Notes: a model not told the origin generated them from the sequence alone. A stretch of 64,000 nt of DNA from Umbelopsis ramanniana AG (GCF_025399195.1 NW_026252123.1:124001-188000), one strand, 5' to 3'. Counted from the first letter of the stretch, positions 10,163 through 23,337 are shown. Numbers and translations: made by a program.

Positions 10163-12439
10163 TTATTCGACTTCATCGTTTCCGGTTCGTCTAGATCTGC
10201 GGAACAACGATCTGATACCACCCTCGTTCAGACGCTCGCGCTCAAAGTAATCCAGACTCTTGCCTTTACTTTCTGGGACCCAAACGGTGGTGAGCATGCC
10301 GAGGAGCATGATAACGCCAAAGATGATAAGAACATTGGGCAAGAAGGTTTCTGCTCCAGGTGGACCTCCAACATCTGCTAAAGCGTTGAATCCAAAGGTA
10401 GAAATGATAGCTCCGGCTTTACCACTGGCTGCAGCAATACCGTGAGCTCTGGATCGATGACGCGTAGGAAATACTTCAGCAGGAGAAATGAAAGTAGTGG
10501 TGTTGGGACCAAAGTTGAAAAAGAACTACGAAAAAGGAGGTTTGTTAGCTTTTCCATACCCTGTTGATTTTCAACGCTTCCTTCTTTTTTTAAGGGAACT
10601 AACCTGAATGATGGCGAATAAGACAATGAACAAGGCGACATTAACACTGCGGATGGGGAACCATGCAGCTCCTAGAATGATAAAAAGCACTCCACACACG
10701 AAGAATCCGAGGTACTGAATAGGCTTTCTACCTAATTTCTCAACAGTGAATACAGTTACTGTTTACCATTGGTCGATAGTGAGGTTAGTACTTGTTCATG
10801 CAGAGTGAAAATTTAGGAGATAAAATTTCCCAAAGTCTTACCTATATAGCCAGGTAGAGCACCGAGTACTGATAGGATCAAATTTCCAATCGCCTGCTTG
10901 AACAAGGTATCCCATGGTGAAAGCCCTGAAGGGGCAAATCCAATTTCAGTTAAAATAATTGACTGGTTCAAGTTGATTCCGTAAAATGCGATGTCCATAA
11001 GGAACCTATCCCCGGAAGGAAGCATTGGATGAAATGTCAGCCATGGAAGATAATGTAACATGGCTATTGATTCAGTATTGTTACTCACCAACTGAGTGAT
11101 GTACCAAGTAAAACCTTGAGATTGGACCACTTTGAAAAGTACTATTACAAAGAGCACAGGTTAGTACATCCAGATATGTATTCGATGGATGATATTTGAA
11201 ACATTGTAACTTACAGCTCTAAAGTCTTGCTGTTGCTTGATACGATGCTCCTTGTAACTGGAATCGTCCTCTTCGGTTTGTGAAACGTTTGAATTTATGA
11301 CTTTAATATTTTTTTCATACTCTGCACCATTGCCATCAGCGTCAATAGTTTGTCGTCTTCTTTCTCCGTCTTCTGATGTTACCCATTTTTGATCCTCCAA
11401 AGCCTTTCGTGCTGCTTTTTGATCTCCTATGACATCAGCAGAATACCTGGGAGATTCAGGCAACGTCAGACGAGCGTAGATGGTGGCCACAGCAGGTACT
11501 GCTCCTAGGCCGATGCATATACGCCATACATAGTCGAGATTTACAACGTTATTATTAACGGGTGTCTTGAAACAAGCCAAGACGATAATAGTGACAAGAG
11601 CAGCTGCGACATTGCCAAACCCTTGCATAGAGAAAATGGCGGCAATCATTTGGCCTCTGCGATTGGCAACGGCCCATTCTGAAGTAATAGTGGCAGAAAG
11701 TGGATAGTCACCGCCAATTCCAACTCCCAGAATCAGTCTCCAGAAACCCAAGAACGCAATGGCGCTCAAGCCAGCTTCAGCCGACGCCGAGGTGGCACAA
11801 AATATGGTGGCAATGGTAATAATGATCAATTCGACACCATAGATCTTCTTACGTCCCCATCTGTCACTGATATAGCCAAAAGAGAGCTGCCCTATAAGCT
11901 GATTGGAAACACATGTTTAGACAGTTGATTGGTAAAATTTTCATGACTAAATGGGGTTAATACATACTTGTCCAAGAGAAGTCATACCCTTCAAAGGTCC
12001 CTGTACAGCGCTTGGTACCTGGTATCATCAATGATTTAATGACATGCCTTCAAAACGATCTTTCCAGTGATTTCATATGATACCCACTTTGTTGGGAGGC
12101 GTTGAGTTTGCATAGTACACATAACCGAGCATGGGAACAACCAAATTGATGATGAAGATATCATAACTTGAATGACAATAAAATATATGAGCATCTTCGC
12201 TAGATAACTGTTTTTTAAACGAAGCATGGACGACAAATGACTTACGCATCCATAAAAAAACCTGTACTGCTAATGAGTAGCAAGCGTATTTGGCGCCATG
12301 TCAATTTTTTTTTGGTATCATCCAAAACTTCAAGGCCATTGCTGGGTCTTCGATGATATGTGTCTTGGTCGTTCTCGGGGTCCTCAGCATTGTCATTACG
12401 ACGGTAGTTCACCTCGTCAATAGGGTCTGGATTTTGCAT
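10163..12439 (-). CDS. PHO84: High-affinity phosphate:H+ symporter, PHO84 type (MFS)
   Basis: Plasma-membrane phosphate uptake transporter. Exons are 12246-12439, 12088-12166, 11968-12018, 11215-11898, 11089-11141, 10842-11005, 10604-10758 and 10163-10525, sum 1743 nt, 580 aa, the usual length. The family signature [19 protein letters not shown] lies in TM4 and the ITSEW stretch is typical of PHO84. Other landmarks are the first helix [19 protein letters not shown], the loop motif [10 protein letters not shown], a long acidic central cytoplasmic loop, and [12 protein letters not shown] after it. The ATG at 12439 was chosen because the upstream frame has no other ATG. The second intron uses donor gtgggt; the alternative gtatca breaks the frame. 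A Pho4-like box lies about 135 bp upstream. Confidence 0.93.
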
Positions 12440-13473
12440 TTGAAAGAAATCGATGTGTACTCGAGATATTGTTGGTAACCGCAAGTATAAGAAGGCCTAG
12501 ATTATGTTTTATTCGTTCATACTTCCTCTTTTTATTTCTCGATGGTAGGCTGATTTAGCATGAAACTTCACTCCACGTGCATAACGAACGACAATTTGTG
12601 TGGTCGATAGAAATGGCTAAGGCGTAACTATCCGAAATTTTTTTGTCTCGTTCTTATGTATGACGTTTTCATATTAGATTTCATCCAATGGAACAAATCG
12701 GTAGCGCCATCAACTTCCATGCGGACGCATTGTATCCTGTAATAGCAAAGATAATTGCAACATGCTGCTGCTTATTATGGGCAAATTTGTTTTGTTCATA
12801 GTGGCATTGTTTGATACAAGTAAGTGTACTAATCAATGAGGCTATCCAGACATTATCTCATAAAAACAGCCAGAGAAAGCAGTTTATGTCGTCAGTAGCC
12901 TGAAACTAAGATATTATCAATATCATACGCCCTTCTTATAGAGTTAACTTCAACCATTTACCGTAAATGGTTGATCTTACCAATAATTAGGGACGTTACA
13001 AAATGCTTGTATTATGCAAAAACTCATGCCAAAAAAATTTTAAGCCATGATAAGCTTGCATTGTTGGAAAAGAAAAGCAAGTCATCATTTCCCACATGGA
13101 TAAATGTGGCCATATGGGTAAATCGATGCATAAAGCGATTTATCGGTAACCTAACCTCCATAATAAAGCGATTCTTGGCCAGACCCTCGCCTTGTCCATA
13201 GACTGACGAGAAATGAAAGGAAACAAAAAGAGAAAAAACGAGGGTATTGCCTGGTATATAAAAATCATCATAAATTGGTTATGAGAAAGGAGAAAGGCAT
13301 CCTCCGTATGTTGCTGCAGTAAGGGGAGTTAGACGTCGATCACTACCAAAACCTCCTTCAAACGAGTTTGTTTTCGTGAACGTATTGACTTTAAGGTTTT
13401 CTTTTTCTTTTGTTGTTAGTCATTCTCTTTTTTTACTACCTATCGTAGACCCCCATTACATTCTTTATCTCTA
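12440..13473. other. Divergent intergenic, PHO84 / formin
   Basis: Holds both promoters. A tatataaa box at 13254-13261 lies about 215 bp before the formin ATG, and there is a Pho4-type box on the PHO84 side. A 76-codon plus-strand ORF at 12971 is not convincing. Confidence 0.5.
12573..12580 (-). promoter_or_regulatory. Pho4-type CACGTG box upstream of PHO84
   Basis: The minus strand reads GCACGTGG, matching the high-affinity Pho4 core with its preferred flank. It sits 134-141 bp upstream of the PHO84-like ATG. Regulation by phosphate starvation is inferred from the yeast PHO system. Confidence 0.5.
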
Positions 13474-16400
13474 ATGACTACCGACGAAGTCTATTCGGGT
13501 CAATACCCAGTGCCACGAAAATCATTATCGTCATCCGTCCTAGTCCAATCGTTTAACGCTATGCAATCACCCATGAACAACAAACCTCGCTCCTTCAATA
13601 ACAGGACCACCAATCGATTTATGAATCCACCAATTACGCTACCAAACCAAGTCAAAATGAATCGTGCAACTTCACAATCTCGCATTGGATCGTTTTTCGA
13701 TAATTCACATAATTTTTTACCCAGCTGGCTGGGAAGATCACAGCAGAACTCAATAGGGAACAGTGTTAAAATTGTACCAAAATCCAGTAGCAGCAATTCA
13801 ATCAATCAAGATATTTTTGCGGACGAAGATGTTGTCGCTACCAACAACATCAATCACCAATTTGAGGGCCTACTGGTAAACTATTTCATTGAAACACTAC
13901 AACATTCTCTTCAGTTTAGCCCGCCCTAAAACCAAAAATATCTTTTCGATTAGGATGAACTCAACATGAAAGCCAGTCAGCGAATAAAGCTGAAACAGCT
14001 CTCATCTTCTCGAAAACTTTTTCTCATCAAACAAAATGAGCACCTGAAAAATTCTAACGCCAAGTCACCTACAGAACCTCAACTAGGTAGTGACAGAGCC
14101 TTAGACGACTATGGCACCACTGACGCTATGTCAACTGTATCCGTTGATGAATTAGATATACGTACATCAAGCGATTCATCACCATTATCTCCTATACGGC
14201 TATCGTCCTCCCTGTCAAAAATGCCACCACCTCAGTTCAATCAAAATCGCATGTCACGTGTAGGTTCCATGGCCATTGAGTACGACTTCATGGCTTGGCA
14301 GCAAACCTATCAAATGGTCTCCGATGCCGAACCTGGTTACACTCACCTTTTGAGCAACAATTCACCATGGCAGGTGCACGTAGAGGATAGAGGAGCTAGA
14401 GCTAGAGAGAGAGATACACCTTATTATTATGTAGAGAGGTTGAAGAATCGGTAAGGGAAACACAAGTCACAGGTACCCAGCGATATATAAATTGTCTAAC
14501 ACGGAACCCATTCATGACCATCTTTGACACCCGGTAGACATATCTCGCTAGACATCCTTTTAGAAACGCTGGTTTCCCTTCGAGTTCTTTTATCCACCAT
14601 GCAGGTGGGTTGGATAGATGACTTTATCGCCACGGCCAATGATGGAATGTCTGCACTAGGCAATATCTTGGATAGAATGGAAGAACGCAAGAGGAGGTAA
14701 AGCCGCTGAACTGGGATGTGGTAGAATGCAATTGCCGCGGCATTAATCGTTTTATTTATTTTTCAATACAGACGAAAGGCAGGTGCAAAAAACAACGACA
14801 AAGAGCACAATGTACAACTGGAATGCGTTCGCTGCTTGCGGGTACTTGTGAATACCGAGGTATGGATGTGATATGAACGAGTGAAATCAATAAAACAGAT
14901 CAATTCATTTCTTTGTACCCAAAAACAAAAAAAACTGTTCTCCTCTTTAGGCCGGTTTTCAAAATATCGTCAGTCGACCCAACATCCTTTTCCGGCTTTC
15001 GCAGTCTTCACTTTACCATCCTCGATCGCGCTCAAAGACAGAACTGCCAAAATCTAGATCAAGCAGTTCGGTGAAATCCTTTATCAGCGACCACGAACTG
15101 AGCGTTAGCGCCACAAAACTTTATACGCAAACATTAGATCTTCTGACGGCTTTATGCCGAAAATCATGGCCCGGGTATACAACCGTTATGGAAACCATGT
15201 CATCTATACCTGAAGAGAGCTATCGATTTGAACATTTAATGGTAGCTCTTTGTTCACCGGGGTGCGCCGATTCAGATGATCTCCTTCCGGGCACTTCAAC
15301 CGAGTGGGAGTACATCGATACGGCTTTTGGATTCGTTATTGCCATAGTTGGAATGCCCGATCAAATTGAAGACCGCATGATGTTGGACAACGAGATGAAC
15401 CGACGTGGCATTGAAGAAAAAATAGAGGTGACTGTCTGTCTGCAAGATAATAGGATACCTCGCACCGGTACTAAAAAAAAATTTCACTCTTTTCAAGGTA
15501 CTTTTGCGATCTTCACCACCGGATTCGCTAAGAGAGAAGATCAAGACATATGTAGATGCTCGAAACGCCGATAGAGAGGCCTTTCGCCATTCAGTCAAAA
15601 TAAAGCGACAAAGTATCTGGCATATGTAAGTTGTTAGGAATTAACCGATACATGCCTACGCTTTGGCATTTATTTTAGGGTTGCATTAACCAAGGTTTTG
15701 TTTCACAGGCACCCTACCGAGATGGTTATGCAAGAACTGAAACGTTATTCTGTCAATCCAGAACTCGAGTTCCAGGTCATTGATTGCATCACCAATATCC
15801 TCAAACTCGGGAAGCATGGAAATCGAAAGGAATCCGACATTTGGACCATCATTAATATGTTCACTGCAGCTATGACGAAGACCCAAGACGAAGGTTTGGC
15901 ATTCACCATGTATCATTGTGTAGGCAAAATGCAGCAGAAAGCTAATGTTACAACGATGTGAAACAGATTACCAAAGCGCATTTAAGGTGTTCATAAAAAG
16001 CGCTCAGCCCATTATAGGAAAAATTACAACCACTGGATTAACGAAAAATGCAGATGAAACATCCAAAGGGGAGCTAGAAGAACTTCAATCTCTGCGAGAT
16101 ATGATGAGTGATACACGAGAGCAGCTTTTACAATGTAACGAAACACTGGCGAAGATAAGAAGAGAGAAAAATGAACTTCTCATGAAATTATCCAAGGCAC
16201 AAGGCGAGTTATCGGAAAAGGAGCAAACCATTGGTGAACTACAGGGAAAGATCAGTGGAGCACATAGCTGCAACTGTTCATCACAGCCCAAAGCCTCTAA
16301 TTCTCTGACTAGCAAAACCGTTGCTCCACCTCCACCTCCTCCACCGCCACCACCACCGCCGTCAGCCCCTCCCGTAACCTCTTCTCTCTCAGTGACTCAC

Positions 16401-18746
16401 TATCAGTCTCCCAACAAAAGACACAGCAAATACCATCATCCTGTGGACGTCAACCTCTACTTTTCCTCTCTGCAGTCTCTAGTGGAGACTTCTCAGTCAA
16501 TGCTGTCAAATAATAGCAAGAAGCTGAACAGAATGTCGACGCAAAAGCAATCTAATCAAAATGTACCGGATATGCCCAGAGATGAAGCTTGCTCTATGCC
16601 GAGAGCAACAACAAAAGTAGGTGAAAATGTATTACACTACCCTGAGTTATGACTGGCGCTGACTCGCTTTTAGCAATTCTTCTGGTCCAAGCTGACTCGT
16701 GAGCGTATTCAAGGCACTGTGTGGGGAGACATTTTGATGGTAAATCGAAACAGTGTCGTTGAAGGGGCTAGAATGACTGCAGCCAAACGTAGCGATGTGA
16801 TGCTCATGGCAGCCAAGGTCAATATTGACATTGCGGAAATCGAGAACCTTTTTGGCGTGGGTCAAAAGAAAGGTAAGGCACAACAACTTAAGTCATCTTC
16901 ATAGCTCATACAGTGCGTTGTAGTGATCAATGATATATGTCTGAATAGATCAAGGAGGAGATTATACCAAGGCTCAGATGGTTCGCAAGTCACCCTTAGT
17001 TACGTTACTTGAGTTTAACCGCGCCAATAACATTGGTAAGCACACGTGGTTTGAAGCAGTAAGAAAAAAAGCAGACAATGTCACTGATATCGCTCATCAG
17101 CCATCATGTTGGCTCGACTCAAACTTTCATACCCTGAAATCCGAGATGCCATTTGGCACATTGATGACGACAAGCTCAACGTTGATAATTTAAAATCAAT
17201 TAAGCAATATATACCCACGAAGGAGGAGGTAACGTCTGTTGAAATTGGAGTGACTGATTCTACTGGCACCGTCTTAAACATCTCTTTGATTCTCTGTGAT
17301 AGATTGAGGTTGTGAAGGGATTTGAAGGTGACCCCATGCTTCTCGGCGATGCTGAAAGATACTTTCGCTCTGTGAGTATAAGAGACGTAGAATGCATACG
17401 CCAGAATTTACGAGACTGACTCTTCGTTCAGATTATGTTTGTTCCACGCTTATCGGAGAGGATAGCGTGTATGATCTTACGAAGAAAATTCAATCAAGAG
17501 ATGAAAGAGACCCTACCGGTACAATCCGAAGAATTTGGTTGCAACTGACAGGCGCCATCAGACTGACACACACCTTATTGCGTTTTAGGATATAAGAACC
17601 ATTCGACAAGCTACATCGGAATTAAAATCAGCGTCCAAATTCAAAAAGTTGTTACAGGTAAGCTAAACGAAAGCCCATCTTTCTTTTCATGGTCAGCATA
17701 CTGAGAAGAACTCGTTTGTCTACCTAGATTATACTCTTGATCGGAAACTACCTTAACAGTTCGACCATGCGTGGAAATGCATATGGGTTTCGACTTGATG
17801 CTCTTTTAAAGGTGAGCGGGCGTTCACACACAAACATTTGCTGCGCGCCGGGTTAACTTTTTATCTAATGTGTAGATGGGCGATACCAAAGCTGACAATA
17901 GCAAAGATGCTGCCGTCCAGACCTTGCTGCACTACCTGGTGCGAGTTTTACTCAAGACAGCTCCGATGCTTTTGGACTTCAAGAATGAGCTTCCTCACCT
18001 CCAAGCAGCAGCAAAATGTAAGCACAGCAGTCCGCGCATCTTGTTCATGCACTTGCCTATACTCACCTATTCCTTTCTCTCATGACAGTATCTGCTGCGT
18101 CGCTTCATGCAACTGTGAACACTCTGAATGCCGGCCTAACGCAGACGGAACAAGAAATCAGGTTTAACTCTCAAAAGAAATCGGTTACTCAAATTGACCG
18201 ATTTACAGATGCGATGGAGGTGAATTTCAAAGAGCTAGTTGGCTGGATTGTTCAAAGTGCATACGCTCACATGTTTCATTACAGAACTTCCTTTTAGACG
18301 CAAAACCCATCTTGTCACAAGCTACCTCCATGATCAAGGAACTTGACGATGACCTAAGAGATCTCTATGTCTACTATGGCGAGGACCCAGCGTTAACCAA
18401 ATCTGAAGATTTCTTCGGCATGCTCCATAATTTTGCGACTATCTTTACGGTGAGTGACATTTATGATGTATTAGCCTGGCCGAGATGCAGGTATCTGACT
18501 AAAACGCCGTTCTAGAGAGCACACAGAGAGGTCCAGGAGGCTGATCAAAGAATTGTTCGCTCTAAGCAGCGGCAATCGATTCAGGTAAGATAAACAGTTT
18601 TAGATCTCAGTTTTCAGTTGGCAACTCACACACTGTACTTCAAGGGTATTCCGGCGTATGGCAGCCAAGTCATTCCCCTTCAGTGCAATTTTGAACAAGT
18701 CATTAAGGAGCTCAGCTGTCATCGACTGGTTAGAAAGCACCGATAG
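13474..18746 (+). CDS. Diaphanous-type formin (GBD/FH3-coiled coil-FH1-FH2)
   Basis: Nucleates and elongates unbranched actin filaments at sites of polarised growth and septation, normally under Rho GTPases. Twenty exons: 13474-13875, 13954-14450, 14538-14696, 14772-14859, 14951-15427, 15498-15625, 15709-15917, 15967-16616, 16674-16872, 16949-17035, 17101-17228, 17303-17371, 17432-17518, 17589-17657, 17728-17811, 17876-18017, 18089-18256, 18298-18449, 18516-18584, 18645-18746; 3966 nt, 1321 aa. The GTPase-binding/FH3 region spans about residues 130-650, a coiled coil follows (NETLAKIRREKNELLMKLSK), then FH1 as one run of 12 prolines near 774. FH2 from about 870 has FFWSKL, LLEFNRANNI, GNYLNSSTMRGNAYGFRL and LLHYLVRVLLK. 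Intron 7 has an unusual donor (gtgtag), intron 17 is only 41 nt, and the final exon is the least certain part. No clear DAD motif is visible at the end. Confidence 0.9.
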
Positions 18747-18873
18747 AATAGTACCGACCGACTCCTAAAATTATTATTTTTTATCATATTATATTATAAG
18801 CTTTTTCGCAAATGAAGAAAACCACTCTAGTTGGATATTATATTAACAAGAAGGATGATGGGGGGAATCTGGT

Positions 18874-21040
18874 CTATTTGGTGATATCAGTTGCTGCCTT
18901 CTCTGAAGTTGTCAACAACGCGGCAGCTTGCTGTTCCATTCGGTTACGTCGCCACCTGGGACCATACTTGCGCATGACAAAGATACCCGGGGTGGTGGCG
19001 ACAACGATCAATCCGACGGTCAAGAACATATACTGGACGCCAATGCTGGTGATACCGGGCTGGATAGCAGCAGTGCATGCAGCACTAAATTGAGCATGCA
19101 TTAATATGCATGTTTCAAAACAATTAAAATACTGAAGTTATAGAAAACAACTTACCCCAGGAGACATCGGACAAGGTTATTGGATGCAGTGATGGAGGCG
19201 CTGTTCTTTGGGAACAGGTCGATGAGCATTGTTTGATAAAGATTGAACAAGCTTGTAACGCAGATACCGACTACAAGAGATCATTTAAAGCGTTAGAACC
19301 TTTTTCCCCCCCCCCAACTTCCATACAAGCCATAGTACTCACGGAAGAACTGTACGACCAGGATGCCGGCGAGAGAAACATCGCGCCACAATAAGAACCC
19401 ATAAATGATGATAAGAGCTGTAGCCAAGTGGTCAGTGCCTAATCACAAAAGTAACCCAAACGAGTCAATACATACCATCAAACAAGAAAAGAGGTACCCA
19501 GATGCTGCGAAGACGAGCTTCGAAGATAGGGAAATCAGCACCCAATGAACCTCTGGATAATTTGCTGCTGTCGTATCCATGCTTCTCCGCAGTGATTCGA
19601 AAGTCACGATCAAGCACTCTTCCTATGATCAGTCCACCGAGAATACAACCGACGCCATTGGCAATATAGCATAGACCAATTTGTTGTTCGTTCAATCCGT
19701 AGATGGTTTCAAAAAGATACGATGTACTTGAGAGTACGCAGTAGAAGACAGCGTAAGGAATGCCGTTGCAGAACAAGCACACGGCGACATCCGGATAAAA
19801 GATATATTGCAAAGGCTGGAGTAGTTTGGGAGGTTGAAGGAATCGACTCTTTTGTCCACTGGGAGTGATTGGTTCGGGGGTATCTTTTCGTAAAGCTTTG
19901 GCCTGCAACCATTGTGTTGGCGTAGGGTTTGCATACCCTGATCCATCACCAACTAATGATCGAAGTGTCTCGGGCAAGAGGAAGAGGACCAAGAAAAACA
20001 ATGCTCCAGCAATGATGGTGAGCAGCCAGAAGATCCATCGCCATCCCAAGTTTTGAGCCTAACGTGAGAGTAACATGTTCAGTCACAAGGTTGCGATTCG
20101 AAAAAAACATGGTACACAAAGCTAGCTACTTACAATAACACCGCCAATGATAGGACCAATGATAGGACCCAACATAGGGCCCACAGAATAGATGCCAAAA
20201 TATGTGCCACGCCTAATGATCATCAACAATTAGCGATATGCGCCACCCATAACGACCAATCCAAAGAAATACTTACTCGGACGGGCTAGCGATATCACCA
20301 ATACATCCAGCACCTAGGTACGCGATCATCATGTCAATCATAAAAGGCCATAAGATATACACTACGACATAAAGCACCAACAACCACTTACCAATGGCAA
20401 TAACAGAGCTGGAACCAAAAGCTTGCAACATTCTCAAAACCAGCAGAGCGGTATAATTGGGAGACAAGGCCAAGCCGACGTTGGCACCAAGATAAATGAC
20501 CATCGTACATAGGTAAACCGGCCGTCTACCCCACTGGTCCGCTAATGATCCCCATAATGAAGGTGAAAGCCCCTGAAAAACCTATCTCACGTGGCGAATT
20601 GTATTGAGTCATCATGACCTCTTCGTATCAATGGAGCCAAAATTGCGTTTGAAAATACGAACCATGTAAAGCGATATCGTCAAATTTATCATTTCAGCTG
20701 TGGTTCCAAAATCCTGTGGGAAGAGTCAGTGAGTTCAAGTGGGATTCCCTTGCCGACATGAGATCTCCAAGTCCACCAAAATGGGCATGGCACTTACCTC
20801 TTGAATCGCATTGAGAGCCGGAAAGTAAATGTTAGCCGAGAGTGTTGAGGCGACTCCAGCGAGGGCAACAATAGCAACAATGACTTGCTTTCGGCTGCGA
20901 GTGAACGCAGAATACGGAACGCTTGCGCTTGCCCGGGTGGTGGAAGGAGCTAATGCGTCTGGTGCAGGGTCTATTGTTTGTTCGTCATTGTCGATTTGGT
21001 CAGGCGCTGCCTCTAATGTTTTCAATGACTTTTCCGCCAT
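18874..21040 (-). CDS. MFS drug:H+ antiporter, DHA1 family
   Basis: Twelve-helix efflux transporter of the plasma membrane. Exons are 20798-21040, 20663-20713, 20392-20581, 20277-20313, 20134-20212, 19476-20058, 19343-19417, 19156-19270 and 18874-19084, sum 1584 nt, 527 aa. Seen are motif A after TM2 (GSLADQWGRRPVYL), the start of TM1 with TLSANIYFPALNAI, MVFQGLSPSLWG, AGCIGDIASPSERG, and antiporter motif C in TM5 (GPMLGPIIGPIIGG). The long loop and FYPDVAVCLFCNGIPYAVFY follow. The ATG at 21040 is preferred; an in-frame ATG at 21139 would add 33 residues with no sign of conservation. Substrates cannot be told from sequence. It is convergent with the formin, 127 bp away. Confidence 0.9.
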
Positions 21041-22155
21041 ACTGGGTTCTGAATATGATCTGCGTAAAATCCAACTGGTCTTTATATTGGAAAATTTTCG
21101 GAAAATGTTTGCACCGCAACCGCAGTTTGGCAAACTCAAATTCCTGTTTTGGTATCATAGCTTTTCCGGCCGCAACGCATGAAAGATTTTTAATCCAGGG
21201 AAATACCATAGCCGGTTTTCATTCTCCATGCCCGCCTGATCTATCGTCCAAACCACACTGAGCTGCGGACCACCATAGGATGTGAAGGAATATCAATTTG
21301 GTTCGGCCGAATAAGCGAAACCTTGCCGAAGCGGTGCCTGATTCATGATGTTTGATTGACCTGAAACATCGGGTATCTTCGTCAGAAAACTTTCGCCGAC
21401 GACCGAGAGACAGTCACAATACTTTCGAACAAACAATCGAGAAGCTACTCAGAATACGTTGATTCCATTTGCTTTTCTGTACACTTATTTAATTTAAATG
21501 CAAACGATGTAGTATTGATATATGAGCTCATATGTGTGATGCTACCTGAAGTAATAAAGTAAGAAGAACTTGAATTTACATACAGTATCATCGGATGCTC
21601 ATTGTCCGCACTCTGATCTTGCTATAGCCTAAAAACGTTTCTGTCAATGCTATGTTGAATATTCGAGCGATGGTATTGCATCTGCTGCTTATATGCTCTT
21701 TAATAAAGACTTTGAAACGAAATTTTTTCTATCTTTCCCATAGAGATTCCCTAAAAAGTTACACAGAGTGTAATGCGAACGAATGTTGTGTGCTAGAGTA
21801 TTCATAGTGTGTCAATTACCTTTTCAGCATTTGTGGCACAAGTTTTTCCGTTGGCGTCGTCTTTAAACGGCTCCCGTATGGTTGGAACAAAGGACATGAC
21901 GTTGTACAAAATGTAAAAACACAGCATGCTACTAGTCCTTTGAGACGGATACTGAATGAACTAACAAAGCAAGAGAATGGTACCATTTGAGGACAAGAAT
22001 GGTGTCATGTTCGGCTCATTGCCAAATTGATATTTTGTCTCTCACTCACTCATATCTTACAGACGATGTACTTAGTAACTGGAGAGCACCCAATATCAGT
22101 TACTTTATTACACTTCTTCTCAAAAGCTGTTTGGAGATTAAAGCTGTGTATCCTA
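21041..22155. other. Intergenic, 1.1 kb
   Basis: 5' region of the DHA1 transporter and 3' region of the BNR protein. AT-rich, with several short ORFs but no domain, repeat or RNA gene that I can see. Confidence 0.6.
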
Positions 22156-23337
22156 TCAAGATAATTTGAGTGCTTGTGTTTGGACACCACCAGCATGATC
22201 AAAGGTAGTGATAAACTCGTTGTCGTTCAAGGGAACAATGCCTGGCCAATTTGATTGTGGAGGTGAAACCGAGAGCTTGTTAGTCCAGTTCACTCCGTCG
22301 GTTGACACCAACGATTTTACGCCAGCTCCCTGTATCCATTTGTGAGGAGACAAGTCTTCGTCCGTCATAAAGATAGCAACCAGGACATTTCCGCCTAAGG
22401 TAGCGACTTGCGGAGAGCCAGCATTGTTGTTGGTGCCGGTGGGGACATACACGACCGACCGATTTCCCCAAGTAATACCGTCGTCATCTGACGTGACGGA
22501 TTTGACATGGAATGGGCCATCTTGTGTCGTTTCGAATATGCACAGCAATCGTTTGCCAGACCCGGTGTCGAATTCCGTTATTCCAGGCATTCCATCTCTG
22601 CCATGAGTGGTCGCACCAGCAATGGTGACCATGGGACCCCACGTCTTTCCATTATCCTTCGAGATATGACGAACAATATCTTGGTCCGTCTGAGAATTTT
22701 CTCGGGAATAGTATAGTTGAAGGCTTCCATCATGAGCTATTCGCATAAATGGCTCCCAAAGGCCATTCGGTGGGTTTTTACCCTCTGGTTGACTAAGGAA
22801 CTGCCATGTTTTCCCTAAATCATCGCTAAAACAAACAGTCTATACACACATAAAACGTCAAAAGGGTGGTTTGCCAAATGCAATATGAAAAGGAACAAGC
22901 ATATATACCATGCGAAAGTACGTGATGTTGTTTGGGCCGCTAAGCCAAGAATGATTGCGAAATGCTGCCAGTATTCTTGGATTTGCCGCGCCGGTGGTAT
23001 TGGGTAGTTCTAGTAGGAAACCGTTACCTATATCCGCATTGCCCTTCGTGACCGTTCCAATATCAGTCCACGAGAGTGCATTGTCGGTACTTTGGCATAC
23101 TGTAAGGGAACGGTCACTGCCCGAAATGGTTGTATGGATACCCAGCAGCTGGCCTGTTGATAACCTAATGATTCTGCCATAAGATCCTCCTCCAGATGAC
23201 ATTTTCACTGGAGAGCCAACCATGGAGGGTGACACGCCAACGCCAAATACACCGCCTATCATGGATGACGCTAGTGCCAACCATAGCACGATAGATGAGA
23301 AACCATGAAAAGGGTTCATATATTTCATTGTTGTCAA
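22156..23337 (-). CDS. Secreted Asp-box (BNR) beta-propeller protein, sialidase superfamily
   Basis: Two exons, 22909-23337 and 22156-22839, sum 1113 nt, 370 aa. The N-terminus has a signal peptide (SIVLWLALASSMIGGVFG). At least five Asp-box motifs (S-x-D-x-G-x-T-W type) mark a six-bladed propeller: STDNALSW, SDDLGKTW, SKDNGKTW, SDDDGITW and STDGVNW. An early Arg in SYGRIIRLSTGQLL and a later NGLWEPFMRI are typical of fungal sialidase-like or GH93 exo-arabinanase-like proteins. It probably acts on extracellular polysaccharide or glycoconjugates; the substrate is not determinable here. ATG 23337 is the first of three close in-frame ATGs; 23328 is also possible. Confidence 0.85.

Noticed and set aside
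11041-11100. Apparent in-frame coding ([14 protein letters not shown]) inside PHO84
   Set aside because: It is intron sequence; splicing at gtgagt/gatag restores the family sequence [13 protein letters not shown].
12971-13201. Plus-strand ORF of 76 codons in the PHO84/formin spacer
   Set aside because: Lys-rich AT-driven frame with no recognisable motif or exon partners.
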